DNA from: Casimicrobiaceae bacterium
GTDB lineage: Bacteria > Pseudomonadota > Gammaproteobacteria > Burkholderiales > Casimicrobiaceae
DNA: 64,000 nt
Reading direction: 5' to 3'
NCBI GenBank assembly: GCA_026646885.1
Contig: JAPKHK010000002.1
Location: 1-64,000 of the forward strand
In this document: piece by piece, positions 45,079-53,919 of the stretch
Layout of the letters: the number at the start of each line of letters is the position of its first letter
Position numbering within the stretch: position 1 is the stretch's first letter
The notes under the pieces: generated by a model
The model's database searches: none
Told to the model about the DNA's origin: nothing
The model's input: only the letters and a program-made list of their open reading frames with translations
Position numbers and translations under genes: made by a program

Positions 45079-45506
45079 CGCAGTCTCCTGAGTGCTTCCC
45101 GAGGAAGCAGAACCTCCAAATCGAAGCGGCTGATAACCGCCTGGAAATGCCTCTGGTTGAAAGTGACCAAGGCATCCGACCGCCCATTGACCGCCGCTTC
45201 GAGGACCAACTCGTCGGCAGGATCATGTAGTTGCGGCCGCCAGAGAAACCAAGGCTCGACGGGCACCACCAAGTCCGCCAGCGTATCGAGAAAGATCTTC
45301 ACCTCACGGGCATCCAGATCCGCGGCGAGGACGTGTTCCGCCCGAGTGCAAACCGCTTCATACTCGATGAACAGCGGAACCGTGGCCAACAACTTCACGG
45401 CCCCCTTATCCGCCTCCAGCAACAACGCAGCTGATGCCCCGGACGGGCTGCGCATTGCCGCAACGATAGCGTCGGTGTCCATCACGATCTTCACATCGCC
45501 GAGCAT
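45075..45506 (-). CDS. PIN-domain toxin (COG1569-like RNase)
   Basis: 143 residues. PIN nuclease acids are visible in IVMDTDAIVAA, the conserved Glu in LFIEYEAVC, and HDPADELVLEAA with NGRSDALVTFNQRHF, as in the 'putative toxin-antitoxin toxin component, PIN family' group. It probably cleaves RNA when not bound by the adjacent RHH antitoxin, whose gene it overlaps by four bases. The toxin-first order is normal for this subgroup. Confidence 0.82.
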   Translation of the reverse strand: MLGDVKIVMDTDAIVAAMRSPSGASAALLLEADKGAVKLLATVPLFIEYEAVCTRAEHVLAADLDAREVKIFLDTLADLVVPVEPWFLWRPQLHDPADELVLEAAVNGRSDALVTFNQRHFQAVISRFDLEVLLPREALRRLR

Positions 45507-45528
45507 ATCACATCGTATTCAATATCAT

Positions 45529-45636
45529 CAATTCCTCCCCGTATGGGGCCGGGACCAGGCCCTCGACCGCGGCTTCACGTTTGAGCTGCGCGACCTTCGC
45601 CTTCGGGGGGCGGTGCCGCTGATGACGTGGATGCCG
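45529..45636 (+). pseudogene. possible glycosidase-like remnant
   Basis: A short plus-strand frame reads FLPVWGRDQALDRG and RGAVPLMTWMPVAA, which recalls the 'W...RGA.PL.TW.P' segment of GH26/mannanase-like proteins. Similarity stops after about 36 codons and no neighbouring frame continues it. I see no gene in the remaining bases up to 45908. It is likely debris left by the insertion sequence next to it. The family hint is weak. Confidence 0.2.
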
Positions 45637-45908
45637 GTCGCGGCGAGATGTCCGTCAGTCGTGCCCGTCAATTGCAGGGAATCGGGGCGTGCGCGCGCTG
45701 GGAAATTTAGTACGAGCCTGCCCGTCTGATTTGCCGGCTCGATTGATTCCAGAGAAACCCACCACGGACCTTTGACGCGATCGACGCGCGGGGATCGAAT
45801 GTCGCAGACAGCATTCCCAGAGCATGCGATCCAGGAAGCTCTCAACCCACTCAGGCTGGTGCTTCGAGGCGCCGCCCGCGGCCTGGAAGCCACACGGCGC
45901 TGCGACCG

Positions 45909-46676
45909 CTAATCACGTCCTCGGGCGGGGCCCCGCGCCCCGGTGCGATAGCAGCACTTGCGCCCCTTGGCCTCTTGTTTGACGAGCACTAAGCGGGTAT
46001 CTATCGGCTTGTTGCGCACCGTCTCGTAACAACCCAGATCGAGCGCTCGGGCGCCTGCGCGTTCGTCGAGCGCTTTGGCCGGCAGCCACTCCCCCTCGCC
46101 TTGCCGCACCAGGTCACGATTGCGCACCCGTCCGATCCAGTACCAACCGTGTTTGGCGAGCAAATCGAACCAAGTGCTACGAAAGCCCGTGTCGGTGATC
46201 ACGATCGGTGGCTGCCGAGCGCTGGGCGGCAGCAGCTTCGCCAAGCGATCCACAAACCGTTCATGCACCTTGCGATTGGTCAGAAGTTTCAGCGGATGCA
46301 CCTCTTCGTAAAGCGTTACGCTACGCCCATCGACGACCACCGAGGCACTTAACCACTGCCACTGCATATCGGCCGACAGGGCCGCCCAATCTACCGCAAT
46401 GAGCAGTTGCGGCAAGCCCTTCAACCATCTTTGCGCCAAGGCGGCATAAATCCTCTGGCGCTCCGCCGCCAGGTGCGCATTGCCCAGCAGCCGATCCACA
46501 CACTTCACCCGATGTCGCAGTGCCGTTGCTCGTGGCGCCGCGGCGGCCAACAGCGTCAAACTCAGCAACGCCCCCGCCGTGCAGGCGCAGCAGACATCGC
46601 ACAACGCATGCCAGCGTGCGGCGTGCATGAATGTACATTCGCGCAGTAATTGGGATACGATTTGTCGCGTCTGCAT
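45909..46676 (-). mobile_element. IS4-family transposase, C-terminally truncated
   Basis: 255 residues from MQTRQIV (ATG at 46676). The chain has RVKCVDRLLGN, the first catalytic Asp in LLIAVDWAALS and the second in VITDTGFRSTWFDLL, as in IS4-group DDE transposases. The family is usually 370 residues or longer. Here the frame ends in unrelated residues before the YREK/E segment, so the catalytic Glu is lost and the enzyme is dead. Terminal inverted repeats were not identified. Confidence 0.72.
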
Positions 46677-46812
46677 GGCTTCGTTCTCCTTGCGAGCTTG
46701 GTCGCTAACAAGGAACAAGATCGCTACCATGCAGACCTCGTTTTTGTATCAACAATACGCGCTATTTGACTGAATTACCAGACCAATTCGTGGGGAAACC
46801 TCAGCTCCCGAC

Positions 46813-46874
46813 CCTGTTTACCCCCGGCCCTGTTTACCCCCCCCGCGACCCTGTTTACCCACGCCTGTTTACCC
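46813..46874 (+). repeat. four copies of CCTGTTTACCC
   Basis: The 11-base unit CCTGTTTACCC occurs at 46813, 46829, 46850 and 46864, separated by 3-10 bases of C/G-rich sequence. It sits between the IS4 5' end and the HigA-like gene stop. The short, irregular spacing and 11-base unit exclude a CRISPR array. It may be a protein-binding array, an element end or a replication-slippage product. Confidence 0.6.
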
Positions 46875-46970
46875 GCGCAGGATGTCACCCGCATGGATCG
46901 GGCGCATACCGTTATTGATCGTCATGGCTGGCGCCTCGTGGTCATTGAGGATTTCGACATCGAGCCGAGG

Positions 46971-47285
46971 CTATGCCGCTGCCAGTTCCGGGTGCTGCAT
47001 GATGATGCGCATCAGGCACAAGGCGCTGCCGGGCGGCGTGAAGCGCCCCTGTTCCCAATCGCGAAGGGTCGCTACCGGCGTGCAGATTCGGTCGGCGAAC
47101 TCCGCCTGCGTGAGGCCGGTAGCCCGGCGTGCCGAGCGTACGAGAATCTGCTCCGGCGCCGTGACACGACCTTTTTCTGCCTTCGCCTCCGCCAGTGCCT
47201 GACGAAGCTCCGGCAGTGGTTCGCCTGCATCCGCCTCGATGGCCTTTGCGACTTTTTCAATATCCAGCGATTTCAGATCGTTCAT
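46971..47285 (-). CDS. XRE-family antitoxin (HigA/NadS-like)
   Basis: 104 residues from the ATG at 47285. The C-terminal half holds a helix-turn-helix (ARRATGLTQAEFADRI, PVATLRDWEQGRF), the pattern of NadS/HigA antitoxins that regulate their own operon. The N-terminal half (SLDIEKVAKAIEAD) is helical. Its start follows the toxin gene stop by one base, so it is cotranscribed toxin first, as in higBA systems. Confidence 0.82.
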   Translation of the reverse strand: MNDLKSLDIEKVAKAIEADAGEPLPELRQALAEAKAEKGRVTAPEQILVRSARRATGLTQAEFADRICTPVATLRDWEQGRFTPPGSALCLMRIIMQHPELAAA

Positions 47286-47286
47286 G

Positions 47287-47622
47287 TCACACCGACTTTC
47301 TGATGGTATCGGGCGAGATGTTCTCCTGCTCGGCCTTGGCATAAACCGTCACCAGCAGGATCACTTCACGCTCATCAATGTTGAAGTAAATGACCCGGGC
47401 ACCGCCACGCTTGCCCCGGCCAGAGGCCACCCAGCGCACCTTGCGGGCTCCTTCGGCACCGGGGATCACGTCGCCCGCCAGCGGGTTTTGAGCGATCCAG
47501 TCAATGAAGCCGAGACGATCTTCCTCGGACCAGATTCTTTCGGCCTGTTTCTGAAAGGTCTGGGTTTCGATGACGGTGCGCACGGCTTGAAGTATACGGG
47601 ATGCCCGTAGTTTGTCAATCAT
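47287..47622 (-). CDS. RelE/HigB-family toxin
   Basis: 111 residues from the ATG at 47622, or 98 from a GTG at 47583 that gives the more usual N-terminus (TVIETQTFQKQAERIW). The RelE-fold core is visible: FIDWIAQNPLAGDVIPG, KVRWVASGRGKRGGARVIYF and ILLVTVYAKAEQENIS. Such toxins cleave mRNA on the ribosome. It is coupled to the XRE antitoxin gene one base downstream. The 5' end lies almost at the start of the RHS gene on the other strand. Confidence 0.82.
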   Translation of the reverse strand: MIDKLRASRILQAVRTVIETQTFQKQAERIWSEEDRLGFIDWIAQNPLAGDVIPGAEGARKVRWVASGRGKRGGARVIYFNIDEREVILLVTVYAKAEQENISPDTIRKSV

Positions 47623-47648
47623 GAAAGGATCAAAGGGGGCGGGGTCGA

Positions 47649-50600
47649 ATGTTTTCTCGGACGACAAGAAATATTGACCCTGGAACCTTTGGCGACGGCT
47701 ACGACAGCTTCGGCAACCGCAGCAGCAGCACGGTGAGGTTCAAGACCTTGAATGGTTCGGGCAGTGTCGTACTCGCTACGCGCAGCAACACGACCACTTA
47801 TGACACGAGCGGTCGCTACCCGCTCACCATCACCAACGCCCTGGGTCAAGTGGAAACCCGGGAATACAACGCCCGCTGGGGTGCCCCCACCAAAATCACC
47901 AGCCCCAACGGCGCCCACACCGAATTCTCCTACGACCAGCTCGGCCGCAAATACGCAGAAAAAACCTCTGCCGGGCCGGCGAACGCCAAAGAGCGCCTGG
48001 CCGAAACCTTCACCGGCATCTACCGGGCGAGCGCGGGTTGGTGCAAAGGCCTCGCCGCCGCCACCAACGCCGTCTATTGCAAGTTCGAAGAGCACTCCAG
48101 CGGTGCCGCCACCGTGGTGCAATACGACAGCCTGCAACGCGAGCTGCGCAGCGACACCCGCGCCTTCGCCAACAATGCCTGGGCGCAAGCCAGTGTGAGT
48201 TACGACAACCTCGGCCGCAAGGCGAGCCTGAGCAAACCCGCCGGGCCCGGCACGACGACCACCAGCCTCACCTATGACGTGCTCGGCCGGGTGGTGACTG
48301 AGACCACCACCGGCGGGGCGGTCACCCTCACCCGCAGCACCAGCTTCCAAGGCCTCACCACCGTGGCCACGGTCACCAGCACCAGTCTGAGTGTTCCCCG
48401 CATCACCACCACCACGGTCAACAGCCAGGGCCAGATCGTGAGCGTTCAAGACGCCTTGAACGGCGTTACCACCTACAGCTACGACGCCCAAGGCAACCTC
48501 CTGAGCGTCACCGGCCCCACCGGCATCGTCGAAAGCATGACCTACGACCTGCGCGGCCGCAAAACCCAGCTCGTGAGTCCCGATGCGGGCACCTGGAACT
48601 ACGCCTACAACGGTCTCGGTGAAATGATCCGCCAGACCGACGCCAAGGGCCAAGTCACCACCCAGTTCCACGACGCCCTGGGCCGCCTCATCGAGCGGCG
48701 GGAATACCCTGGCGACATGACCACCACACCCTTCGTCACGGTGTGGAGTTATGACCAATACGCCGACCCCAACAGCAGTGGCACCTGCACGCAAGGCATC
48801 GCCAAACTGTGCGAAACCCGCAGCGCGACCCTCGCCCGTGGTGCCACCCTCGGCGGCGCCCTCGATCTCATCTCCAGCGCCAGCGGCGGCAACCATTCCG
48901 TGGCCCGCAGCACCCAGTTCGACGCCTACGGCCGCGCCGAACGCCAAGTCACCGAACTGCGCGAACCGGGCAGCACCGCGCCGACGCTGCGCCGCTGGGT
49001 GTCGGCCACGAGCTACGACGCCGAGAGCCGCCCGGACAAGACCACCTACCCCAGCGGCTTCACCCTGGTTAACCGCTACACCGCCTGGTCCGGGGCGCTC
49101 GACCTGGTCAGCGAGTGGGCCAATGGCGCAGCGGGTCCGGTGCACTGGAAAGCCACCGGCCGCCACCTCGACGGGCAGATCGCCGGCATGGAATTGGGCG
49201 GCACCGCGACGCTGGGCAGCGGCATCCCCATCAGCAAAACCTATGACGGCTTCGGCCGCGTCGCCAGTATCAACGCCGGAAGCAGCGCCATCCAAAACGC
49301 CAGCTTCACCTTCGACGCCCTGGGCAACCTCATCGGCCGCGGTGACCTACCCTACGGCCAAGCCGCGGAAACCTTCGGCTATGACCTTCTGAACCGCCTC
49401 ACCACCCGGAATGGCGTCAACGTCGCCAGTTACCACGCCGACGGGCGGCTTAACACCCGCAGCGGCATCACCGGCAGCTACGGCTACCAAACCGGCACCC
49501 ACCGCGTCAACAGCGCCGGCGGTTACAGCCTCAGCTACGATGCCAACGGCAACGTTACCACCTTGAGCGGCAATGGCACCAACAAGACGCTGACCTATCT
49601 ACCCTTCAACCTCCCGAGCCGCATTGCGGCCGAGGGCAACATCCTCGACTACCGCTACGATGCCGCCCACGCCCGCATCAAAGAAACGGTGCAAATCGGC
49701 ACGGCGATCTCCAGCACCTATTACCTGGGCGCCTTCGAGGAACACACCCGCAACGACGGCGTGGTGGAACTGCGCCACTACCTCACCACCCCCGAAGGGG
49801 CGGTGGGCATCGTCACCCGGCGCAGCAACGCGCAAAACGACACCCGCTATTGGTTCAAGGACCACCTGGGGAGCATCGTTGCCATCAGCGATCAGAACGG
49901 CAGCGTCAAAGGCCGCTATGCCTACGACCCCTGGGGCAAGCGCACGACCGCCTACAACACCGACCCCAGCGCCGAAGAACGCGGCTTCACCGGCCACGAG
50001 CACCTTACCGAAGCGGGCCTGATCCACATGAACGGGCGGCTCTACTTCGACGCCCTGGGCCGCATGCTCCAGGCCGACCCGATCATCCAGGCGCCCTATG
50101 ACGGGCAGAACTACGACCGCTACGCCTACGTCTTCAACAACCCGCTGTCCTTCATCGATCCGACCGGGTATTCGGCGTGGACGAGGATACGGGCGCCGGT
50201 GGCGGCGATTGTTGTGATGATTGCCACCTATGGGGCGGCAAGTGCGGCGTGGGGCGCTGCGGTACAGGGCGCGGCCGCGGCAGGCACCGTCGAGGCATTT
50301 GCCGGCACCATGCTCATGACCACCAACGGAGCGCTCACCGCAACGGGCGCGATGGTGATCGGCGCCGCTGGCGGCTTCGCCGCTGGGGGCCTAAGCAGTG
50401 GCAACATCGAAGGCGCCTTGCAAGGAGCGCTGCAAGGGGCGGCTTTCGGGGCGCTGAACTTCGGCATTGGCCACATCACCACCGGCGCCGGCAACGTCTT
50501 TGGCGAATACGCGAAGGCCGCCAATGTCGCCCTGCATGCCGTGGTAGGATGCGCCCAATCGGCCGCCGCCGGTGGAAGCTGCAAAGGCGGTGCCGCCTCG

Positions 50601-51254
50601 GGCGGATTCTCGGCGGCGGCGGGTGCGGTGGGTTTGGGTGGCGGAGTGGTCGGGCGCGCGGTGGTAGGCGCCATGGCTTCGAAGCTTGCCGGAGGACGGG
50701 CGGGCGATGGGGCGATGGTGGCGGTGTTTGATTATCTCTTTAACGAAGTTGCCCACTGTCCGCGCAAAGACCAGTGCATGAAGTTTGCGGGGTATGAGCC
50801 GACGAACTACACGCGGGATGGCGTGGTGTGTAATTCGAGCGGCGTTGCAGGGTGTAGCGCGCCGGGCGGCTTTTCGAGAATCCCGGATGCGTGGTCAATT
50901 GAGGCGCAGTATCTGGTGGGTTCCTTTAGCTTGGCGGTTACTCGGGACGGCGACATTTTCTTTGGTGGAGGGTTCACACGGACGTACCCGACGAATGGCA
51001 AATTCGGATTCAGCCTCAACGAGCAGTATATTGACGGTGGGGAGTTCCTCCTAGCGGGCGAGCGCAGTGCCATCGTGGGTGGACGGCAGCACGGCGTCTC
51101 CGGGTGTTTCTATCTCTGCGTAGGTCGCTCATATTCGACAACTATTGGAGCTGCGCCGGTCGGTGTCATGTTTTATGGCATAGGCACGCCGGGAGCGAGC
51201 TACACGCCCATTTCGTATTCGTTCAGGCTAATCGAATCGACTAAGACGCCGTGA
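47649..51254 (+). CDS. RHS-repeat polymorphic toxin, 5'-truncated
   Basis: 1201 residues. Residues about 15-760 are YD/RHS repeats (YDSFGNRSS, YDQLGRKYAEK, YDAQGNLLSV, YDLRGRKTQ). Residues 760-842 are the RHS core-associated domain with AYDPWGKRT, GFTGHEHL, GLIHMNGRLYFDALGR and FIDPTGY, where the variable toxin tail starts. The tail has a Gly/Ala-rich hydrophobic stretch (about 845-1020) and a beta-rich terminal domain (LAVTRDGDIFFGGGF, HGVSGCFYLCVG) that faintly recalls 'polymorphic toxin type 22'. No signal peptide, PAAR or TcdB-like N-terminus is present, and the frame begins abruptly beside the toxin-antitoxin pair. So the delivery half was probably lost. A likely immunity gene follows. 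Confidence 0.85.
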   Translation: MFSRTTRNIDPGTFGDGYDSFGNRSSSTVRFKTLNGSGSVVLATRSNTTTYDTSGRYPLTITNALGQVETREYNARWGAPTKITSPNGAHTEFSYDQLGRKYAEKTSAGPANAKERLAETFTGIYRASAGWCKGLAAATNAVYCKFEEHSSGAATVVQYDSLQRELRSDTRAFANNAWAQASVSYDNLGRKASLSKPAGPGTTTTSLTYDVLGRVVTETTTGGAVTLTRSTSFQGLTTVATVTSTSLSVPRITTTTVNSQGQIVSVQDALNGVTTYSYDAQGNLLSVTGPTGIVESMTYDLRGRKTQLVSPDAGTWNYAYNGLGEMIRQTDAKGQVTTQFHDALGRLIERREYPGDMTTTPFVTVWSYDQYADPNSSGTCTQGIAKLCETRSATLARGATLGGALDLISSASGGNHSVARSTQFDAYGRAERQVTELREPGSTAPTLRRWVSATSYDAESRPDKTTYPSGFTLVNRYTAWSGALDLVSEWANGAAGPVHWKATGRHLDGQIAGMELGGTATLGSGIPISKTYDGFGRVASINAGSSAIQNASFTFDALGNLIGRGDLPYGQAAETFGYDLLNRLTTRNGVNVASYHADGRLNTRSGITGSYGYQTGTHRVNSAGGYSLSYDANGNVTTLSGNGTNKTLTYLPFNLPSRIAAEGNILDYRYDAAHARIKETVQIGTAISSTYYLGAFEEHTRNDGVVELRHYLTTPEGAVGIVTRRSNAQNDTRYWFKDHLGSIVAISDQNGSVKGRYAYDPWGKRTTAYNTDPSAEERGFTGHEHLTEAGLIHMNGRLYFDALGRMLQADPIIQAPYDGQNYDRYAYVFNNPLSFIDPTGYSAWTRIRAPVAAIVVMIATYGAASAAWGAAVQGAAAAGTVEAFAGTMLMTTNGALTATGAMVIGAAGGFAAGGLSSGNIEGALQGALQGAAFGALNFGIGHITTGAGNVFGEYAKAANVALHAVVGCAQSAAAGGSCKGGAASGGFSAAAGAVGLGGGVVGRAVVGAMASKLAGGRAGDGAMVAVFDYLFNEVAHCPRKDQCMKFAGYEPTNYTRDGVVCNSSGVAGCSAPGGFSRIPDAWSIEAQYLVGSFSLAVTRDGDIFFGGGFTRTYPTNGKFGFSLNEQYIDGGEFLLAGERSAIVGGRQHGVSGCFYLCVGRSYSTTIGAAPVGVMFYGIGTPGASYTPISYSFRLIESTKTP

Positions 51255-51271
51255 CAGGCTGGAGTTCTGGT

Positions 51272-51724
51272 ATGCCCCCAACCAACTCAGATCAGCTCCG
51301 ACTCGTGGGTTTTGCCATCCTAGTATTCGCGATGTTGGCCTTGTTTTTCAACCAGGTGGTGCTAAGACCGTTGGAGCGAATCGAACCCAATTCCGATCGG
51401 GAGTTCCTGGAACGCGAAATCGCATCAATAAACGACGCGATAAGGACCGATGGCAACTTGCGCGATATTCTGGTTATTCACAAAGCTCGTTTGACACTGG
51501 GCGCTACCTACTATGCGACCAGTGGAGCCGCGCCAGTCGAGGTGCTCGATGCGGCACTGCGGAGTCTTACATGGCAAGAAGATCCTTTGCCGAGGGGGCG
51601 GGCCTTGCGATGGCTATGCAAAGGGAGGTACCGTGCAAGGATCGGGCAGACGCCGAGCGAGCACACAAGACTGGAGCTTTCGGTCAAAGAATTCGCGGGA
51701 GATTCCGATTGCTCCGATCGGTAA
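51272..51724 (+). CDS. candidate immunity protein for the RHS toxin
   Basis: 150 residues from the ATG at 51272 with GGAG seven bases upstream; a GTG at 51251 overlapping the toxin stop is possible. Not a family I recognise. One membrane helix (LVGFAILVFAMLALFFNQVVL) precedes a soluble C-terminal domain of about 110 residues with two or three cysteines. Position directly after the toxin tail, small size and lower GC than its neighbours are typical of polymorphic-toxin immunity genes. The membrane anchor suggests the toxin is met at or beyond the inner membrane. Function is inferred from context only. Confidence 0.55.
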   Translation: MPPTNSDQLRLVGFAILVFAMLALFFNQVVLRPLERIEPNSDREFLEREIASINDAIRTDGNLRDILVIHKARLTLGATYYATSGAAPVEVLDAALRSLTWQEDPLPRGRALRWLCKGRYRARIGQTPSEHTRLELSVKEFAGDSDCSDR

Positions 51725-52262
51725 AAAGAAGACAACGTCGAGAACGGGGTCGGTCGAGAACGGGGTCGGGAGTGTTCGCCGTGATCGGCGGTAGATCCAG
51801 CGGGTTGAAGTCCCGCGAAAGGAGTTGTCCGTACGCCTTTCTAGCACCGGGAAGCGGCGTTCGAGTAATCGGAGGTCGTAAGTTTTCTAGGGCAAAACAG
51901 CAGGCCGCAACGCAAGTGAACCTAGATGTAGCCTCGTCACACCAATGGAGTCGCCGACCCTGTGCTCCCAAGGGGAAGGTCGCTGGATGCGCGCCGGAAC
52001 AACGGAAGTAGCGCGGATCGACTCCCGGGGTAGCAGGGGTGGCATGCTGTTGAGGATCGACCGTGTAGCACGGGAGACCCGTTAAGGCGGTGGGGAGACC
52101 ATCGACTGCGGCGTATAAGGAAACGAAAGCGCCGTGGGCCGTAACGGGAGTCGGAGGGGTTCATAGTACTGCTCGAGTTCGCGGGACAGCATAACCCCGG
52201 ACGAGGGAAGGGACCCTGCTTTGTTCATGCAACCGAAGAGTGAAGGAGAAGGGGATTGCACC

Positions 52263-53597
52263 ATGCTAGCCACCCCTGAAAGTATCAGGACACTACAGAG
52301 GAAGCTCTACACCAAGGCCAAGCAAGAGCCGGCCTATCGCTTCTATGCGCTCTATGACAAGGTCTGGCGGGCCGACACCCTCAAGCATGCCTACCGCCTT
52401 GTACGTGCCAACAAGGGAAGTCCCGGAGTGGATGGGATGAGCTTCGAGGCGATCGAGCGCGCGACAGGGATAGACAGGTTTTTGTTGGAACTGGCCCAAG
52501 ACCTGAAAGACAAGACCTACCAGCCCAGTGCGGTGCGGCGCGTCATGATACCCAAGGCGGACGGCAGCCTGCGTGCGCTGGGGATTCCGACGATCCGTGA
52601 CCGGGTTGCCCAGATGGCGGTGAAGCTCATCATCGAACCGATCTTCGAAGCCGATTTCTGCCCGAACTCCTACGGGTTCAGGCCGAAGAAGTCGGCCCAC
52701 GATGCGGTCGATGAAATTGCCGACGCGCTCCATCAGGGTTACACCCAAGTCATCGATGCCGACCTGTCGAAATACTTCGACAGCATTCCTCACGCCAAGC
52801 TGCTGGCCGTCGTGGCCGAGCGCATTGTTGATGGGGCGATACTGCACCTCATCAAGCTGTGGCTCAAAGCGCCGGTCATTGGCGAGGACGAGGATGGCAC
52901 CCGGAAGAATGTCGGCGGCGGCAAAGCCAACAGCAAAGGCACGCCGCAAGGGGGCGTGATCTCGCCGCTGTTGTCGAACTGCTACTTGCATCTGCTGGAT
53001 CGAATCTGGGAGAGGCACCGACTGGTCGGAAAGCTGAAGGCGCACATTGTCCGTTACGCGGATGATTTTGTCGTGCTATGCGGGGGCACAGTCGATGCGC
53101 CCTTGGCCATGGTGCGGCAGGTGCTGGAGCGACTTGATCTTGTGCTCAACGAGCACAAGACCCGCATCGTGGATGCCCGCCAGGAAAGCTTCCGCTTTCT
53201 GGGTTTTGAAATCAGGGTGAGCAAGAGTTGGAAGTCGGGCAGGAGCTATCCGCACGTTTGCCCGGCGCCCGAATCGCTTGCGAAAATCAAAGGGCGGATC
53301 AAGCAACAGACGGATCGACGGCTCACACCGATACCACTGGACGAGGTGGTGAGAAAGGTCAACGCCAGCCTGCGCGGTTGGGTAGGCTATTTCCACTACC
53401 GCAACTCCAGCAAGGTGCTGGGCAAGGTGAAGGCGCACGCGGAGCAACGCCTGCGCTTACATCTGAGCAAGCGCCACAAGGTGAGGGATCGAGACACCGC
53501 GCTCGCGCGCTTCCCACGTCAGAAGCTTTATGCGCACTACGGGCTCTATCAAGTTCCGACCACAGCCGGCTGGACTGCGGCGCATGCCTCGGTGTGA
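52263..53597 (+). CDS. ltrA: group II intron reverse transcriptase/maturase
   Basis: 444 residues from the ATG at 52263; in-frame starts 12 codons upstream are possible. Reverse transcriptase blocks: GSPGVDGMSFEAIE, RRVMIPKADGSLRALGIPT (in part), GFRPKKSAHDAV, VIDADLSKYFDSIPH, KGTPQGGVISPLLSN and the catalytic IVRYADDFVV. Domain X (maturase) follows with LRGWVGYFHYRNS. There is no C-terminal HNH endonuclease, as in several bacterial intron classes. It splices the intron RNA and copies it into new sites. All catalytic residues are present, so it may be active. Confidence 0.92.
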   Translation: MLATPESIRTLQRKLYTKAKQEPAYRFYALYDKVWRADTLKHAYRLVRANKGSPGVDGMSFEAIERATGIDRFLLELAQDLKDKTYQPSAVRRVMIPKADGSLRALGIPTIRDRVAQMAVKLIIEPIFEADFCPNSYGFRPKKSAHDAVDEIADALHQGYTQVIDADLSKYFDSIPHAKLLAVVAERIVDGAILHLIKLWLKAPVIGEDEDGTRKNVGGGKANSKGTPQGGVISPLLSNCYLHLLDRIWERHRLVGKLKAHIVRYADDFVVLCGGTVDAPLAMVRQVLERLDLVLNEHKTRIVDARQESFRFLGFEIRVSKSWKSGRSYPHVCPAPESLAKIKGRIKQQTDRRLTPIPLDEVVRKVNASLRGWVGYFHYRNSSKVLGKVKAHAEQRLRLHLSKRHKVRDRDTALARFPRQKLYAHYGLYQVPTTAGWTAAHASV

Positions 53598-53608
53598 AGA
53601 ACATCGGA

Positions 53609-53642
53609 AAGCCGTGTGCGGGAAAACCGCATGCACGGTTTG
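53609..53642 (+). ncRNA. group II intron domain V
   Basis: Twelve bases after the maturase stop, the sequence AGCCGTGTGCGG-GAAA-ACCGCATGCACGGTTT forms the conserved 34-base hairpin of domain V. It has the AGC catalytic triad at the base, a GAAA tetraloop, and a two-base bulge region. This is the active-site helix of the ribozyme and the strongest proof of the intron. Confidence 0.85.
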
Positions 53643-53781
53643 ATGAGGGAGGGCAGATGAATGCAGCTATGGCACCGCTATTGAGGCACCGCCAGACGAA
53701 AGGGGCGGCAACGGCTAGGCATTGTCTAACGCTGGCGAAGTCTGCTCTCTACTCTACCGTATCCCGTTAGGCCAGCGTCGA

Positions 53782-53916
53782 ATGTGCCAAGGTAACTTGC
53801 AGAGTGGCATGACGGCCCTCGCGCAAGGATTGTTCCTCGCATACGGCAAAGGTATTGACATCGATCTCTGGTGGCCCGAAACTGTGCATGTGCTGACCAT
53901 GGACATCAAGGAGTAA
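53782..53916 (+). CDS. short frame after the intron, possible 3' fragment
   Basis: 44 codons from an ATG at 53782, and open back through the intron 3' junction. The end (YGKGIDIDLWWPETVHVLTMDIKE, quoted in part) looks like real coding sequence, and its stop lies within the AAGGAG ribosome site of the next gene. It could be the 3' piece of a gene whose front was lost or interrupted when the intron arrived, or a small leader. No family recognised. Confidence 0.3.
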   Translation: MCQGNLQSGMTALAQGLFLAYGKGIDIDLWWPETVHVLTMDIKE

Positions 53917-53919
53917 ACA

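Larger units (their letters stand above)
51771..53757 (+). mobile_element. group II intron
   Basis: A retroelement of about 2.0 kb with an internal maturase gene. A structured, gene-free 5' part of about 490 bases is rich in short inverted repeats. A recognisable domain V follows the maturase stop, and a domain VI-like stem (GGGCAGA pairing with TCTGCTC) comes just before a 3' end in CTACTCTAC. The 3' boundary near 53757 is fairly firm. The 5' boundary is a guess at a GTG near 51772 that lies just after two near-identical GAGAACGGGGTCGG copies. It is inserted in the plus direction right after the candidate immunity gene. Confidence 0.7.

Noticed and set aside
46813-46874. Possible CRISPR remnant
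   Set aside because: Unit is only 11 bases and the spacers 3-10 bases, with no cas gene in the window.
47619-49295. Long open frame of about 558 codons on the minus strand inside the RHS gene
   Set aside because: It is antisense to clear YD repeats; its Gly/Ala/Val-rich composition is the mirror of a GC-rich gene's codon pattern, and it has no recognisable domain.
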